Assembly (NCBI RefSeq): GCF_014645735.1
Contig: NZ_BMMH01000008.1
Span: 1-64,000 of the forward strand
Length of the DNA stretch: 64,000 nucleotides
Reading direction: 5' to 3'
Source: Nocardia jinanensis
Lineage (GTDB): Bacteria > Actinomycetota > Actinomycetes > Mycobacteriales > Mycobacteriaceae
A program made the translations under genes and the position numbers. The number at the start of each line of letters is the position of its first letter. Position 1 is the stretch's first letter. Under the pieces are notes generated by a model. It worked only from the letters and a program-made list of their open reading frames with translations, did not search any database and was not told where the DNA came from. Below, in pieces: positions 52,103-59,300 of the stretch.

Positions 52103-53251
52103 TCACTGCATATCTTCCCACCAGGGGCGCCCGGGCGGGAGGTCACGAATATCGAGCCGCTGACCGGGCAGCGGTACCGCGATCTCGGTATCCGCCGCCG
52201 CGGCCGCATCCACCAGCCGGTGGACCGGTTCGGCCCAGGGATGGGGTGCGAGGTTGAACGTCGCCCAGTGGATGGGGACCAGAACGCCGTGCTCCGGTTC
52301 GCCGAGGCAGAGGTCGGCGTGCGCGCGCACCGCCTCTTCCGGGTTCATGTGGATATCGGCCCAGTGCGAGTCGTAGGCGCCGATCGGCAGCAGGGTCAGA
52401 TCGAACGGACCCCATTGCGCGCCGGTCGCCGCGAACGCCTTGGTGAATCCGGTGTCACCACCGAAATATGCCCGGTGCTTCGGGCCCACGAGAGCCCAGC
52501 CCGCCCAGAGCGTGGTGTTGCGGACCAGACCGCGCCCCGAGAAGTGCCGGGCCTCGGCGCAGATGATCGTGAGTTCGGGACGGTCGTCACCGGGTGTTGA
52601 CAGTGAATACGAGCAGCCCCAGTCCAGTTCGACGATCCGAGCCTCCGGCACGCCCCAGTGTCGCAGATGCGCGCCGACTCCGATGGGCACCACGAAAACC
52701 GCCTGCTGGGTGCGCGCCAGGATGGCGATGGTGTCGGCGTCGAGATGGTCGTAGTGGTCGTGGGAGATGACCACGGCGTCCACCCGCGGCAGATCGTCCA
52801 GGGCGACCGGAACGGGGTGGATCCGGGACGGGCCGACCAGCCGGGACGGCGAGACCCGCTCGCTCCACACCGGGTCGGTGAGCACCCGGTACCCGTCGAC
52901 CTCGATCAGCGCGCTGGCATGCCCGTACCAGGTGACCGCGAGGTCCGCGGCCGCATTCGGCTGTTCGGGTTCGGCGAGCGGCACCGCGCCCTTCGGGCGG
53001 CCCGCCCGCATTCCGGCCACCAACGCCAGCAGGCCGGTCGGGTTCTCGCGCACGACGATCGGCGAGGCGGGCTCGGTGTTGTGGAACTGACGGTCGCGGT
53101 AGCTGCGAGCGCCGGTGGCGGTGGGTGCGATCGCGGAGACCGAGGCGCCGAGTGCGGCCGGTAACCCGTCCAGGGCCCGCGCCACCCAGCCGAATACGGT
53201 CATCCCGGCCAGACCGGCCGCGGCCGCGGCGACAGCGCGTGGCCTCATCAT
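52103..53251 (-). CDS. MBL-fold metallo-hydrolase, NAPE-PLD/UlaG-like, exported, 382 aa
   Basis: MMRPRAVAAAAAGLAGMTVF is an N-terminal membrane or signal segment. The domain has TWYGHASALIEVDGYRVLTD and the Zn motif ISHDHYDHLD with the HxHxDH pattern; EARHFSGRG, AYFGGDTGFTKA and VPIHWATF supply the remaining His/Asp ligands. This matches the NAPE-hydrolysing phospholipase D/UlaG branch. It acts probably at or outside the membrane on phospholipid-like or lactone substrates. Overlaps the enoyl-CoA hydratase gene by four bases. Confidence 0.87.
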   Translation of the reverse strand: MMRPRAVAAAAAGLAGMTVFGWVARALDGLPAALGASVSAIAPTATGARSYRDRQFHNTEPASPIVVRENPTGLLALVAGMRAGRPKGAVPLAEPEQPNAAADLAVTWYGHASALIEVDGYRVLTDPVWSERVSPSRLVGPSRIHPVPVALDDLPRVDAVVISHDHYDHLDADTIAILARTQQAVFVVPIGVGAHLRHWGVPEARIVELDWGCSYSLSTPGDDRPELTIICAEARHFSGRGLVRNTTLWAGWALVGPKHRAYFGGDTGFTKAFAATGAQWGPFDLTLLPIGAYDSHWADIHMNPEEAVRAHADLCLGEPEHGVLVPIHWATFNLAPHPWAEPVHRLVDAAAAADTEIAVPLPGQRLDIRDLPPGRPWWEDMQ

Positions 53252-53973
53252 TTGCCCACGAACTTGGCGGGACGCTTCTCCTGCCGGGCCTGCCTGCCCT
53301 CTTCGGCGTCCGCGCTGGACCATGCTGCCTCCAATGCGGCCTGCTGTTCGTTGTTGGCCGGTTCCCGAGTGCCGTCGTCGTTGAGTTCCAGTTTCAGATG
53401 GCGCAGCGACAGCGGCGCCAGTTCGCCGATGGACTTCGCCCAGCCCTGGGCGTCGGCCAGGGTGCCGAGCCGGTTGGCGAATCCGAAGGTGTAGGCGTCG
53501 GACGCCGAGATCGGCTCGGCGCCGAGCAGAACGGTACGCGCCGGGCCGCCGCCGATCAGCGAGACCAGACGCCGGGTGGTCCAACGGTCCACGGAGATAC
53601 CGAGTTTCGCGGCCGGTATGGCGAGGTAGGAGTCCTGGGCCATGACCCGCAGATCCGCCGCCATCGCCAACTGCACACCCGCGCCGAGCGCGGGACCGTT
53701 CAATGCGGCGATCACCGGAACCGGCATGGCCTCGACCTCGTGCAGCATATCGAGCAGGGCGTCGAGGAATTCGGTGGAGTACACCCCGTCCAGGTCCGCG
53801 CCGGCACTGAACACCGGACCGCGACCGGTGATCACGATGACCCGGGAATCACGGCGGGCATTGGACAGCGCCTCGCGGAGCTGGGCGACCAGCTCCAGGT
53901 TCAGCGCGTTACGCCGCTCTTCGCGCTGCAATTCGATGGTGACGACATCGCCGTCACGGCTGACCCCGAGCAT
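53248..53973 (-). CDS. enoyl-CoA hydratase/isomerase family protein, 241 aa
   Basis: MLGVSRDGDVVTIELQREER with GGGGAAGGA upstream. Crotonase signatures: GRGPVFSAGADLDG for the first oxyanion strand, PVPVIAALNGPALGAGVQLA for the second, and a C-terminal helix with VGK end. The usual catalytic Glu pair of hydratases (xxEx in the GxE segment) is not obvious: the segment reads YLAIPAAKLGISVDRWTTRR, so it may be an isomerase or another crotonase activity. First gene of the pair with the MBL protein. Confidence 0.87.
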   Translation of the reverse strand: MLGVSRDGDVVTIELQREERRNALNLELVAQLREALSNARRDSRVIVITGRGPVFSAGADLDGVYSTEFLDALLDMLHEVEAMPVPVIAALNGPALGAGVQLAMAADLRVMAQDSYLAIPAAKLGISVDRWTTRRLVSLIGGGPARTVLLGAEPISASDAYTFGFANRLGTLADAQGWAKSIGELAPLSLRHLKLELNDDGTREPANNEQQAALEAAWSSADAEEGRQARQEKRPAKFVGK

Positions 53974-54378
53974 GTCTGTCCTTCCCCGCTGAACGAATAC
54001 CGATACAACCGCCGATAACGATGCGTTACCCCACTCTGCCACAGAAGCGCGACCTGCCCGGGAAGGCTGTCGAGGTCCTTCCCGGTCAGCGGCGCGCCCC
54101 GGTTCTGGAGCGTCGTACCGAAGCAGCCCAACGATCGAACCCGTAAACAGGCCGTCGAAGATCAGCGACCGACAAGCCGTGCCCCCACCACCATTACCCG
54201 ACCGAGGCACACCTTTACGGACACCTTCCACCTATCCGGATGGTCCACCTCAGCAGGCGGGGCCCGCCCCGGTTCTGGAGCGACGTAGCGAAGGAGCGCA
54301 GCGACTGAGCGAAGGAGTGAAGAACCGGGGTTAATAGGGCCCCGCCCGCCCCGCCGAAGGCGGGGCAAATAAACACAG
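53974..54378. other. 405-bp gap with REP-like repeats
   Basis: No gene seen. It contains two copies of CGCCCCGGTTCTGGAGCG (54095-54112 and 54265-54282), the inverted pair CCCCGGTTCT/AGAACCGGGG (54267-54276 and 54321-54330), and the terminator hairpin at 54348-54366. Confidence 0.6.
54348..54366 (-). terminator. hairpin after the aldo/keto reductase gene
   Basis: GCCCCGCC-TTC-GGCGGGGC on the minus strand, i.e. a GC-rich stem closed by a C(TTCG)G tetraloop, 13 bases past the stop codon. No T-run follows. Confidence 0.6.
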
Positions 54379-55233
54379 CTACTCCAGGCCCACGGCGAAG
54401 GTGTCCGGATCGGCACCGGTGCGGGTTCCGTCGTCCAGGCCCGAGATCGCCTGCATCTGCTCGGCCGACAGCTCGAACCCGAGGACGTCGAAGTTCTCCA
54501 CGATCCGCGCGGGTGTCACGGATTTCGGGATCACCACGTTGCCGAGTTGCAGATGCCAGCGGATGATCACCTGCGCCGGGCTGCGGTCCACCTCGGCGGC
54601 GATCCGGGTGATCACCGGATCGCCGAGCAGCGTCCCCTGTCCCAGCGGGCTCCAGGCCTCCGTGGCGATGGCGTGTTCGGCGTGGTAATCGCGCAGTTCG
54701 CGCTGGGCCAGCCGGGGATGCAACTCGATCTGGTTGACCGAGGGAGTTTCCCCGGTTTCGCTGATGAGCCGATCCAGGTCGGTGCTCCGGAAGTTCGAGA
54801 CGCCGATGGAACGGACCCGGCCGTCTACCTTCAACCGCTGGAACGCACGGAAGGTGTCCACGAAACGATCGGCGGACGGCACCGGCCAGTGGATGAGATA
54901 GAGGTCCAGGTAGTCCAGGCCCAGCCGCTGCAGGCTCGCGTCGAATGCGCGCAGGGTGGAGTCGTAGCCCTGGTCGGAGTTCCACAATTTCGTCGTGACG
55001 AAGATCTCGTCACGAGGTAGCCCGAATTGCCGGATGGCGCGTCCGGTGCCCTCTTCGTTTCCATAGATCGCCGCAGTGTCGATGCTGCGGTAGCCCGCGT
55101 TCAGCGCGGCGGTGACAGTGTCGAACACCTGGCCCTCCGGCACCTGGAACACCCCGAAGCCCAGTTGCGGGATGAGGCTTCCGTCGTTCAACACGATCGG
55201 AGGCACTACACCGGTCTCACGTCTAGTGGTCAC
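54379..55233 (-). CDS. aldo/keto reductase, 284 aa
   Basis: GTG at 55233 (MTTRRETGVVPPIVLNDGSL); GTG at 55206 is the alternative. AKR5-type signatures: YRSIDTAAIYGNEEGTGRAI with catalytic Asp and Tyr, FVTTKLWNSDQ with Lys, LIHWPVP with His, SVNQIELHPRLAQ and the NADPH loop VVIPKSVTPARIVEN. It reduces keto acids such as 2,5-diketogluconate or aldehydes, with NADPH. Complete triad and normal length. Divergent from an XRE regulator. Confidence 0.92.
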   Translation of the reverse strand: MTTRRETGVVPPIVLNDGSLIPQLGFGVFQVPEGQVFDTVTAALNAGYRSIDTAAIYGNEEGTGRAIRQFGLPRDEIFVTTKLWNSDQGYDSTLRAFDASLQRLGLDYLDLYLIHWPVPSADRFVDTFRAFQRLKVDGRVRSIGVSNFRSTDLDRLISETGETPSVNQIELHPRLAQRELRDYHAEHAIATEAWSPLGQGTLLGDPVITRIAAEVDRSPAQVIIRWHLQLGNVVIPKSVTPARIVENFDVLGFELSAEQMQAISGLDDGTRTGADPDTFAVGLE

Positions 55234-55314
55234 GGCCTCGACGGTAGAAGCGCTTCGGCGGCAGGTCAACGAACGCAGGGTTCGTGTCCAGCTGATAAAG
55301 ATGCATGTAAATAC

Positions 55315-55342
55315 TTGACAGATCATTGTGTTTTTACAACAC
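55315..55342 (+). promoter_or_regulatory. promoter and inverted repeat of the XRE gene
   Basis: TTGACA at 55315-55320 is followed by GTGTT-TTTAC-AACAC (55328-55342), a perfect 5-5-5 inverted repeat between the -35 element and the ATG at 55351. A/T-rich context. It is a candidate site for the XRE protein itself. Confidence 0.5.
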
Positions 55343-55350
55343 TTGATTGC

Positions 55351-55629
55351 ATGAGCCCAGTAAGACGCGGGGAAACTCTACCGATATTCAACCGGATCGC
55401 CGTACTGCGGGCCGAACACCGGATGTCCCGGGTCGCCCTGGCCGATGCGGTGAACGTCAACCCCCAGACCATCGGCGCGCTCGAACGCGGCAATCACTAT
55501 CCGAGCCTGGATCTGGCTCTGCGGATCTGCGAGGTGTTCCAGCTGCCGGTGGAGGCGGTGTTCGCCAGAACCGAGTTCACCCCACTGTCGGCCGAGGTGT
55601 ACTCCCGTGAGAAAGGACAGCAGTCATGA
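55351..55629 (+). CDS. XRE/Cro-type small transcriptional regulator, 92 aa
   Basis: MSPVRRGETLPIFNRIAVLR, then the HTH (MSRVALADAVNVNPQTIGAL, residues ~28-47), RGNHYPSLDLALRICEVFQL. It is the short YozG/XRE type in which an HTH protein is paired with a membrane protein. The stop overlaps the membrane protein start (ATGA). Confidence 0.88.
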   Translation: MSPVRRGETLPIFNRIAVLRAEHRMSRVALADAVNVNPQTIGALERGNHYPSLDLALRICEVFQLPVEAVFARTEFTPLSAEVYSREKGQQS

Positions 55630-56174
55630 CCACTGCCATCGGACCGAAAAACCTGCTCGAGCGCTACGAGGCCTATCGCATCCGGCGCTGGCTCGTCCGG
55701 GAGAAGCAGATCGCCGGGATGCTGCCGGGGTGGCGCACGACGCGACGCCGACGGGCCCTCGTGATCACGGTGGTCGCGGCACTGACCCTGATCTTCGTGG
55801 CCGGCGTACTGTGCGCTTTCGGGCTCGAATGGGCAGCGCTGCTGGGCGGGGCCGGCGCACTGATCTTCCTGCCCTCCTGGGTCATGGTGCGTATCGTCGC
55901 CGACTCCCAGGACAACGCGCCGGCCGAGACCTTGGACGAACTGGAACTCGCCCGGCGCGAGACCGCCCGTTCACTCGGGCTGACCATCACCCAGGTCCTG
56001 TCGGTATTCCCCATGATGTACCTGGTGTGGAGTGGCGCGCTGTTCCCGGAGACCGATGCCTTCCGCACCGCCTACGCGGGCGGGGTGATGATCCTGGCGA
56101 CCCTGCTGGCCGGTGGCTGCGCGCCCGCGATGATCCTGGCCTGGACGCGGTCCGATCCCGAGCCGGAGAACTGA
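55626..56174 (+). CDS. membrane protein paired with XRE regulator, 182 aa
   Basis: MTTAIGPKNLLERYEAYRIR. Four hydrophobic segments at about 45-65 (ALVITVVAALTLIFVAGVLC), 68-88 (WAALLGGAGALIFLPSWVMV), 122-142 (TITQVLSVFPMMYLVWSGAL) and 150-170 (GGVMILATLLAGGCAPAMIL). No enzyme motif. Such proteins accompany XRE regulators in many actinomycetes and may act as sensor or anti-regulator. Confidence 0.8.
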   Translation: MTTAIGPKNLLERYEAYRIRRWLVREKQIAGMLPGWRTTRRRRALVITVVAALTLIFVAGVLCAFGLEWAALLGGAGALIFLPSWVMVRIVADSQDNAPAETLDELELARRETARSLGLTITQVLSVFPMMYLVWSGALFPETDAFRTAYAGGVMILATLLAGGCAPAMILAWTRSDPEPEN

Positions 56175-56297
56175 ACCAACCCACAGCTACGGGCCGGAGC
56201 CCGGCAACCTCACGCGGAGTCGGCGGGCCTCGGCAGCAACCGACTCCGAGTTCTCACCGGCACTCCCGAGATCCCACTCAGGACAAGCCCCGAGACC

Positions 56298-57848
56298 TCA
56301 CTCGAGACCGGTCTCCGGATACCCGTCGGGTCCGGCGTTCCGGGTCGGGACCCCCAACCGGCGATAACGGCGCTGCCTGGTCGCCCGCAGCCCAGCCGGC
56401 GGCTGCGCGCTCAGCACGGCGAGTTCGCCGGCGATCGCCTCGACCATCCGGCGGGTGAAGTCGACCGGTTCGTCCGCGGCATCGGGGCACTCGGGCACGA
56501 TACGGTCCACGATCCCGTCGGCCAGCAGATCCGCCGACCGGATACGTTGCGCCGCAGCCAGTTCCGATGCGTGCTCGGTATCGCGATGGACTATGGCGCT
56601 GGCACCCTCCGGCGGTAGCGGCGCGAGCCAGCCGTGCGTCGCCGCCAGCACCCGGTCGGCAGGCAGCAGTGCGAGCGCACCGCCCCCGGTCCCCTGGCCG
56701 AGCAGAACCGAAATCGTGGGGGTCCGCAATGTCACCAGATCGGCCAGGCACCGGGCGATCTCGGGAGCCAGGCCGCGCTCCTCGGCTTCCTTGGACAGTG
56801 CGGCGCCGATCGTATCGATCACCAGCACCAGCGGTAACTCCAGTTCGGCAGCGAGTTGCATACTGCGGCGCGCTTCGCGGAGCGCGGCCGGACCCATGGT
56901 GTGCTCGGGATCCTGGTGGGCGCGATCGTGCCCGAAGACCACGCACGGCCGGCCGTGGAAGCGCGCGAGGGCCAGCACCACGGTCCGATCCGTCTCACCC
57001 TGGCCGGTACCGCTGAGCGGCACCCGCTGCGTGGTCCGGCGCAACAGTTCGCGCAGCCCCGGCCGGTCCGGCCGCCGGGAAGCCAGCACCGACTCCCAGG
57101 CTTCGGCGGCGGGACCGACGGGCCGGACATCCTGGGCAGCAGTGGTTTTCGCTTCATCGGGCAGCCGTACGACCCCGCTGAGAACACTGAGCGCGCGATG
57201 CGCGATCCGCCGGAACACCGCGACCTCGACGACCCCGTCGATCACCCCGCTGCGGTAGAGGTTCTCCGCGGTCTGCACTCCCTCCGGGAACGGATGACCG
57301 TAGAGCGCCTCGTACACCCGTGGCCCGAGAAACCCGATGAGCGCGCCCGGCTCGGCGAAGGTGATGTGCCCGAGCGACCCCCACGAAGCGAAGACGCCAC
57401 CCATGGTCGGATTGCGCAGATACACCACATAGGGGTGGCCGGCCGATTTGTGCGCCGTCACCGCCCCGGCGATCTTCACCATCTGCACGAAGGCGAGAGT
57501 GCCCTCCTGCATTCTGGTGCCGCCCGAGGTGGGTGAGGCGACCAGCGGCAGCCCCAGTTCGGTGGCCCGCTCCACCGCGGTGACGATCCGCTCGGCCGCG
57601 GCCACCCCCACCGACCCGGCCAGGAAGCCGAACTCGCACGCGATGACCGCGATCCGCCGTCCGCGCAACAGACCTTCACCGGTGAGCACCGATTCGTCGG
57701 TTCCCGCCGCCGCGCTCGCGCGGGTGAGCGCGGACCGATAGATACCGGTCCGCGCCACATCCAGGGGTGGGGAATCCCAGCTCACGAAGGAGCCCGGATC
57801 CAGTAGCGTCTCGAGCAGTTGCCGGGAGCCGATCCGCGGCGGCGTCAT
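56298..57848 (-). CDS. fused acetyl-CoA carboxylase carboxyltransferase (beta-alpha), 516 aa
   Basis: MTPPRIGSRQLLETLLDPGS. The N-terminal half is the beta-like domain (SPTSGGTRMQEGTLAFVQMV, NPTMGGVFASWGSLGHITFA); the C-terminal half is alpha-like (GQGTGGGALALLPADRVLAA, APLPPEGASAIVHRDTEHAS). Layout and length correspond to AccD3 of mycobacteria. No Zn finger is seen at the N-terminus, as expected for this branch. The biotin carboxylase/carrier partner is not in the window, so it must share one encoded elsewhere. Substrate specificity (acetyl or longer acyl-CoA) unknown. Confidence 0.88.
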   Translation of the reverse strand: MTPPRIGSRQLLETLLDPGSFVSWDSPPLDVARTGIYRSALTRASAAAGTDESVLTGEGLLRGRRIAVIACEFGFLAGSVGVAAAERIVTAVERATELGLPLVASPTSGGTRMQEGTLAFVQMVKIAGAVTAHKSAGHPYVVYLRNPTMGGVFASWGSLGHITFAEPGALIGFLGPRVYEALYGHPFPEGVQTAENLYRSGVIDGVVEVAVFRRIAHRALSVLSGVVRLPDEAKTTAAQDVRPVGPAAEAWESVLASRRPDRPGLRELLRRTTQRVPLSGTGQGETDRTVVLALARFHGRPCVVFGHDRAHQDPEHTMGPAALREARRSMQLAAELELPLVLVIDTIGAALSKEAEERGLAPEIARCLADLVTLRTPTISVLLGQGTGGGALALLPADRVLAATHGWLAPLPPEGASAIVHRDTEHASELAAAQRIRSADLLADGIVDRIVPECPDAADEPVDFTRRMVEAIAGELAVLSAQPPAGLRATRQRRYRRLGVPTRNAGPDGYPETGLE

Positions 57849-57921
57849 CGGAGCCGCCCCGGGGCACCCGGCACCGCGTCTGTCCACACCGGCACGCCGA
57901 CCAGTATGACGGGCAGCCGGA

Positions 57922-58524
57922 TCAGTAGCCCCGGGTGACCTTCTGCAGCGCGTACTCGGTCAGCCGCACCAGCGCTTCCTTGGCCGGTTCCCGGCGTCGC
58001 GCGTCGATCGGCATGATCGGCACATCGGCGGGAACGGCCAGCGCCTGGCGGATGTCCTCGATCGGGTACATCGGGGCGTCGTCGAACTGGTTGAGCGCTA
58101 CGAGGAACGGTAGGTTGCGCGCCTCGAAGTAGTCGACCGCCGCGAAACTGTCCTCGAGCCGCCGGGTGTCGATCAGCACGACCGCGCCGATCGCGCCGCG
58201 GATGAGGTCGTCCCACATGAACCAGAAGCGGTACTGGCCGGGGGTGCCGAACAGATACAGCACCAGATCCTCGGCCAGGCTGATCCGGCCGAAGTCCATG
58301 GCCACTGTGGTGGTGGATTTGCTCTCGATACCCGCGAGACTGTCGATCCCGGCACTGGCGTTGGTCACCAGAGCCTCGGTTCTCAACGGGACGATTTCCG
58401 AAACTGCCCCCACCAGCGTCGTTTTGCCCACGCCGAACCCACCTGCGACCACGATCTTCGCCGAAGTCGGCTTGGTCTGGCGGGTATCGACCTGTGCCGT
58501 CGAATCATATACGCCGGAGTCCAC
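57922..58524 (-). CDS. conservon GTP/ATP-binding protein (CvnD-like), 200 aa
   Basis: GTG start MDSGVYDSTAQVDTRQTKPT. P-loop GGFGVGKTT at residues 28-36; DFGRISL and LYLFGTPGQYRFWFMWDDL carry the switch region with TPGQ in place of DxxG; LVALNQFDD corresponds to the NKxD base motif. It is the small GTPase of the conservon, thought to be controlled by the roadblock and kinase partners. It overlaps the DUF742 gene by 20 bases. No P450 gene follows, unlike some Streptomyces conservons. Confidence 0.9.
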   Translation of the reverse strand: MDSGVYDSTAQVDTRQTKPTSAKIVVAGGFGVGKTTLVGAVSEIVPLRTEALVTNASAGIDSLAGIESKSTTTVAMDFGRISLAEDLVLYLFGTPGQYRFWFMWDDLIRGAIGAVVLIDTRRLEDSFAAVDYFEARNLPFLVALNQFDDAPMYPIEDIRQALAVPADVPIMPIDARRREPAKEALVRLTEYALQKVTRGY

Positions 58525-58879
58525 TGAGAACCCTTTCGATCAGCTCGCGACGTTCATCGTCGCTGGAATCGTCTTTCAATGTCGCCGAAACGCGGACATG
58601 CCCGGCTTCGATCAGGTCCGCTACAAGTACACGCGCCACCCCGATCGGTATACCCAGTCGAGCCGCTAGTTCGGCGACCGATTGCGACTCCCTGCACAAT
58701 TCGACTATCGAGTTTTCGATATTGCTCAGTTCGTACTGGCGTTCGAGCGAGATGGGATGGGACGCGACGAGAGCCTCGAGCGCCAACTCCACCTTCGGTC
58801 GGGTACGACCGGCGGTCAGCGAGTACGGGCGCACGAGACTGGGCTCGGAGCCTCCCACGCGGTGATCCTCTATGTCCAT
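58505..58879 (-). CDS. conservon DUF742 protein (CvnC-like), 124 aa
   Basis: MDIEDHRVGGSEPSLVRPYS starts seven bases after the roadblock stop. DUF742 landmarks: LVRPYSLTAGRTRPKVELAL and ENSIVELCRESQSVAELAAR, then a winged-helix-like region (GIPIGVARVLVADLIEAGHV). It is a helix-turn-helix-like adaptor of the four-gene conservon. Confidence 0.9.
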   Translation of the reverse strand: MDIEDHRVGGSEPSLVRPYSLTAGRTRPKVELALEALVASHPISLERQYELSNIENSIVELCRESQSVAELAARLGIPIGVARVLVADLIEAGHVRVSATLKDDSSDDERRELIERVLSGLRRI

Positions 58880-58886
58880 CCCACCA

Positions 58887-59300
58887 TCAGGAACCCATCG
58901 TGACGCGTGGAGTGGCCTGAACTGTCTGGCCCACGCGTTCGACCAACAAAGCCATCTCGTAGCCGACCTGTCCGATATCACAGGACGTATTGGTCAGAAC
59001 CGCGAGATATGACCCGTCGCCCACCGCCATCAGCAGCAGGTAGCCGTGCTCCATTTCGACGACGGACTGCAGTACTGTGCCGCCTTCGAACAGATTGGAC
59101 ACACCCACCGAGAGACTCGCCAGTCCGGCCGTGACCGCCGAGAGCTGCTCGGCCCGATCGACCGGTAGTTGAGCACTCGCCGCCATCAGCAGGCCGTCGG
59201 CCGAGACCAGAACAGCATGGGCTACGCCAGGAACCTCGCCTGCGAAGTTCGAAACCAGCCAATCCAACTGACGGTTCGTACCACCTAGTTCGGGGTTCAT
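58887..59300 (-). CDS. roadblock/LC7-domain protein (CvnB-like), 137 aa
   Basis: MNPELGGTNRQLDWLVSNFA. The roadblock fold covers residues ~10-120: VPGVAHAVLVSADGLLMAAS and MEHGYLLLMAVGDGSYLAVL are typical strands. Proteins of this type act as GTPase regulators for MglA/CvnD-like proteins. The ATG overlaps the kinase gene stop. Co-transcribed with the kinase, DUF742 and GTPase genes. Confidence 0.92.
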   Translation of the reverse strand: MNPELGGTNRQLDWLVSNFAGEVPGVAHAVLVSADGLLMAASAQLPVDRAEQLSAVTAGLASLSVGVSNLFEGGTVLQSVVEMEHGYLLLMAVGDGSYLAVLTNTSCDIGQVGYEMALLVERVGQTVQATPRVTMGS

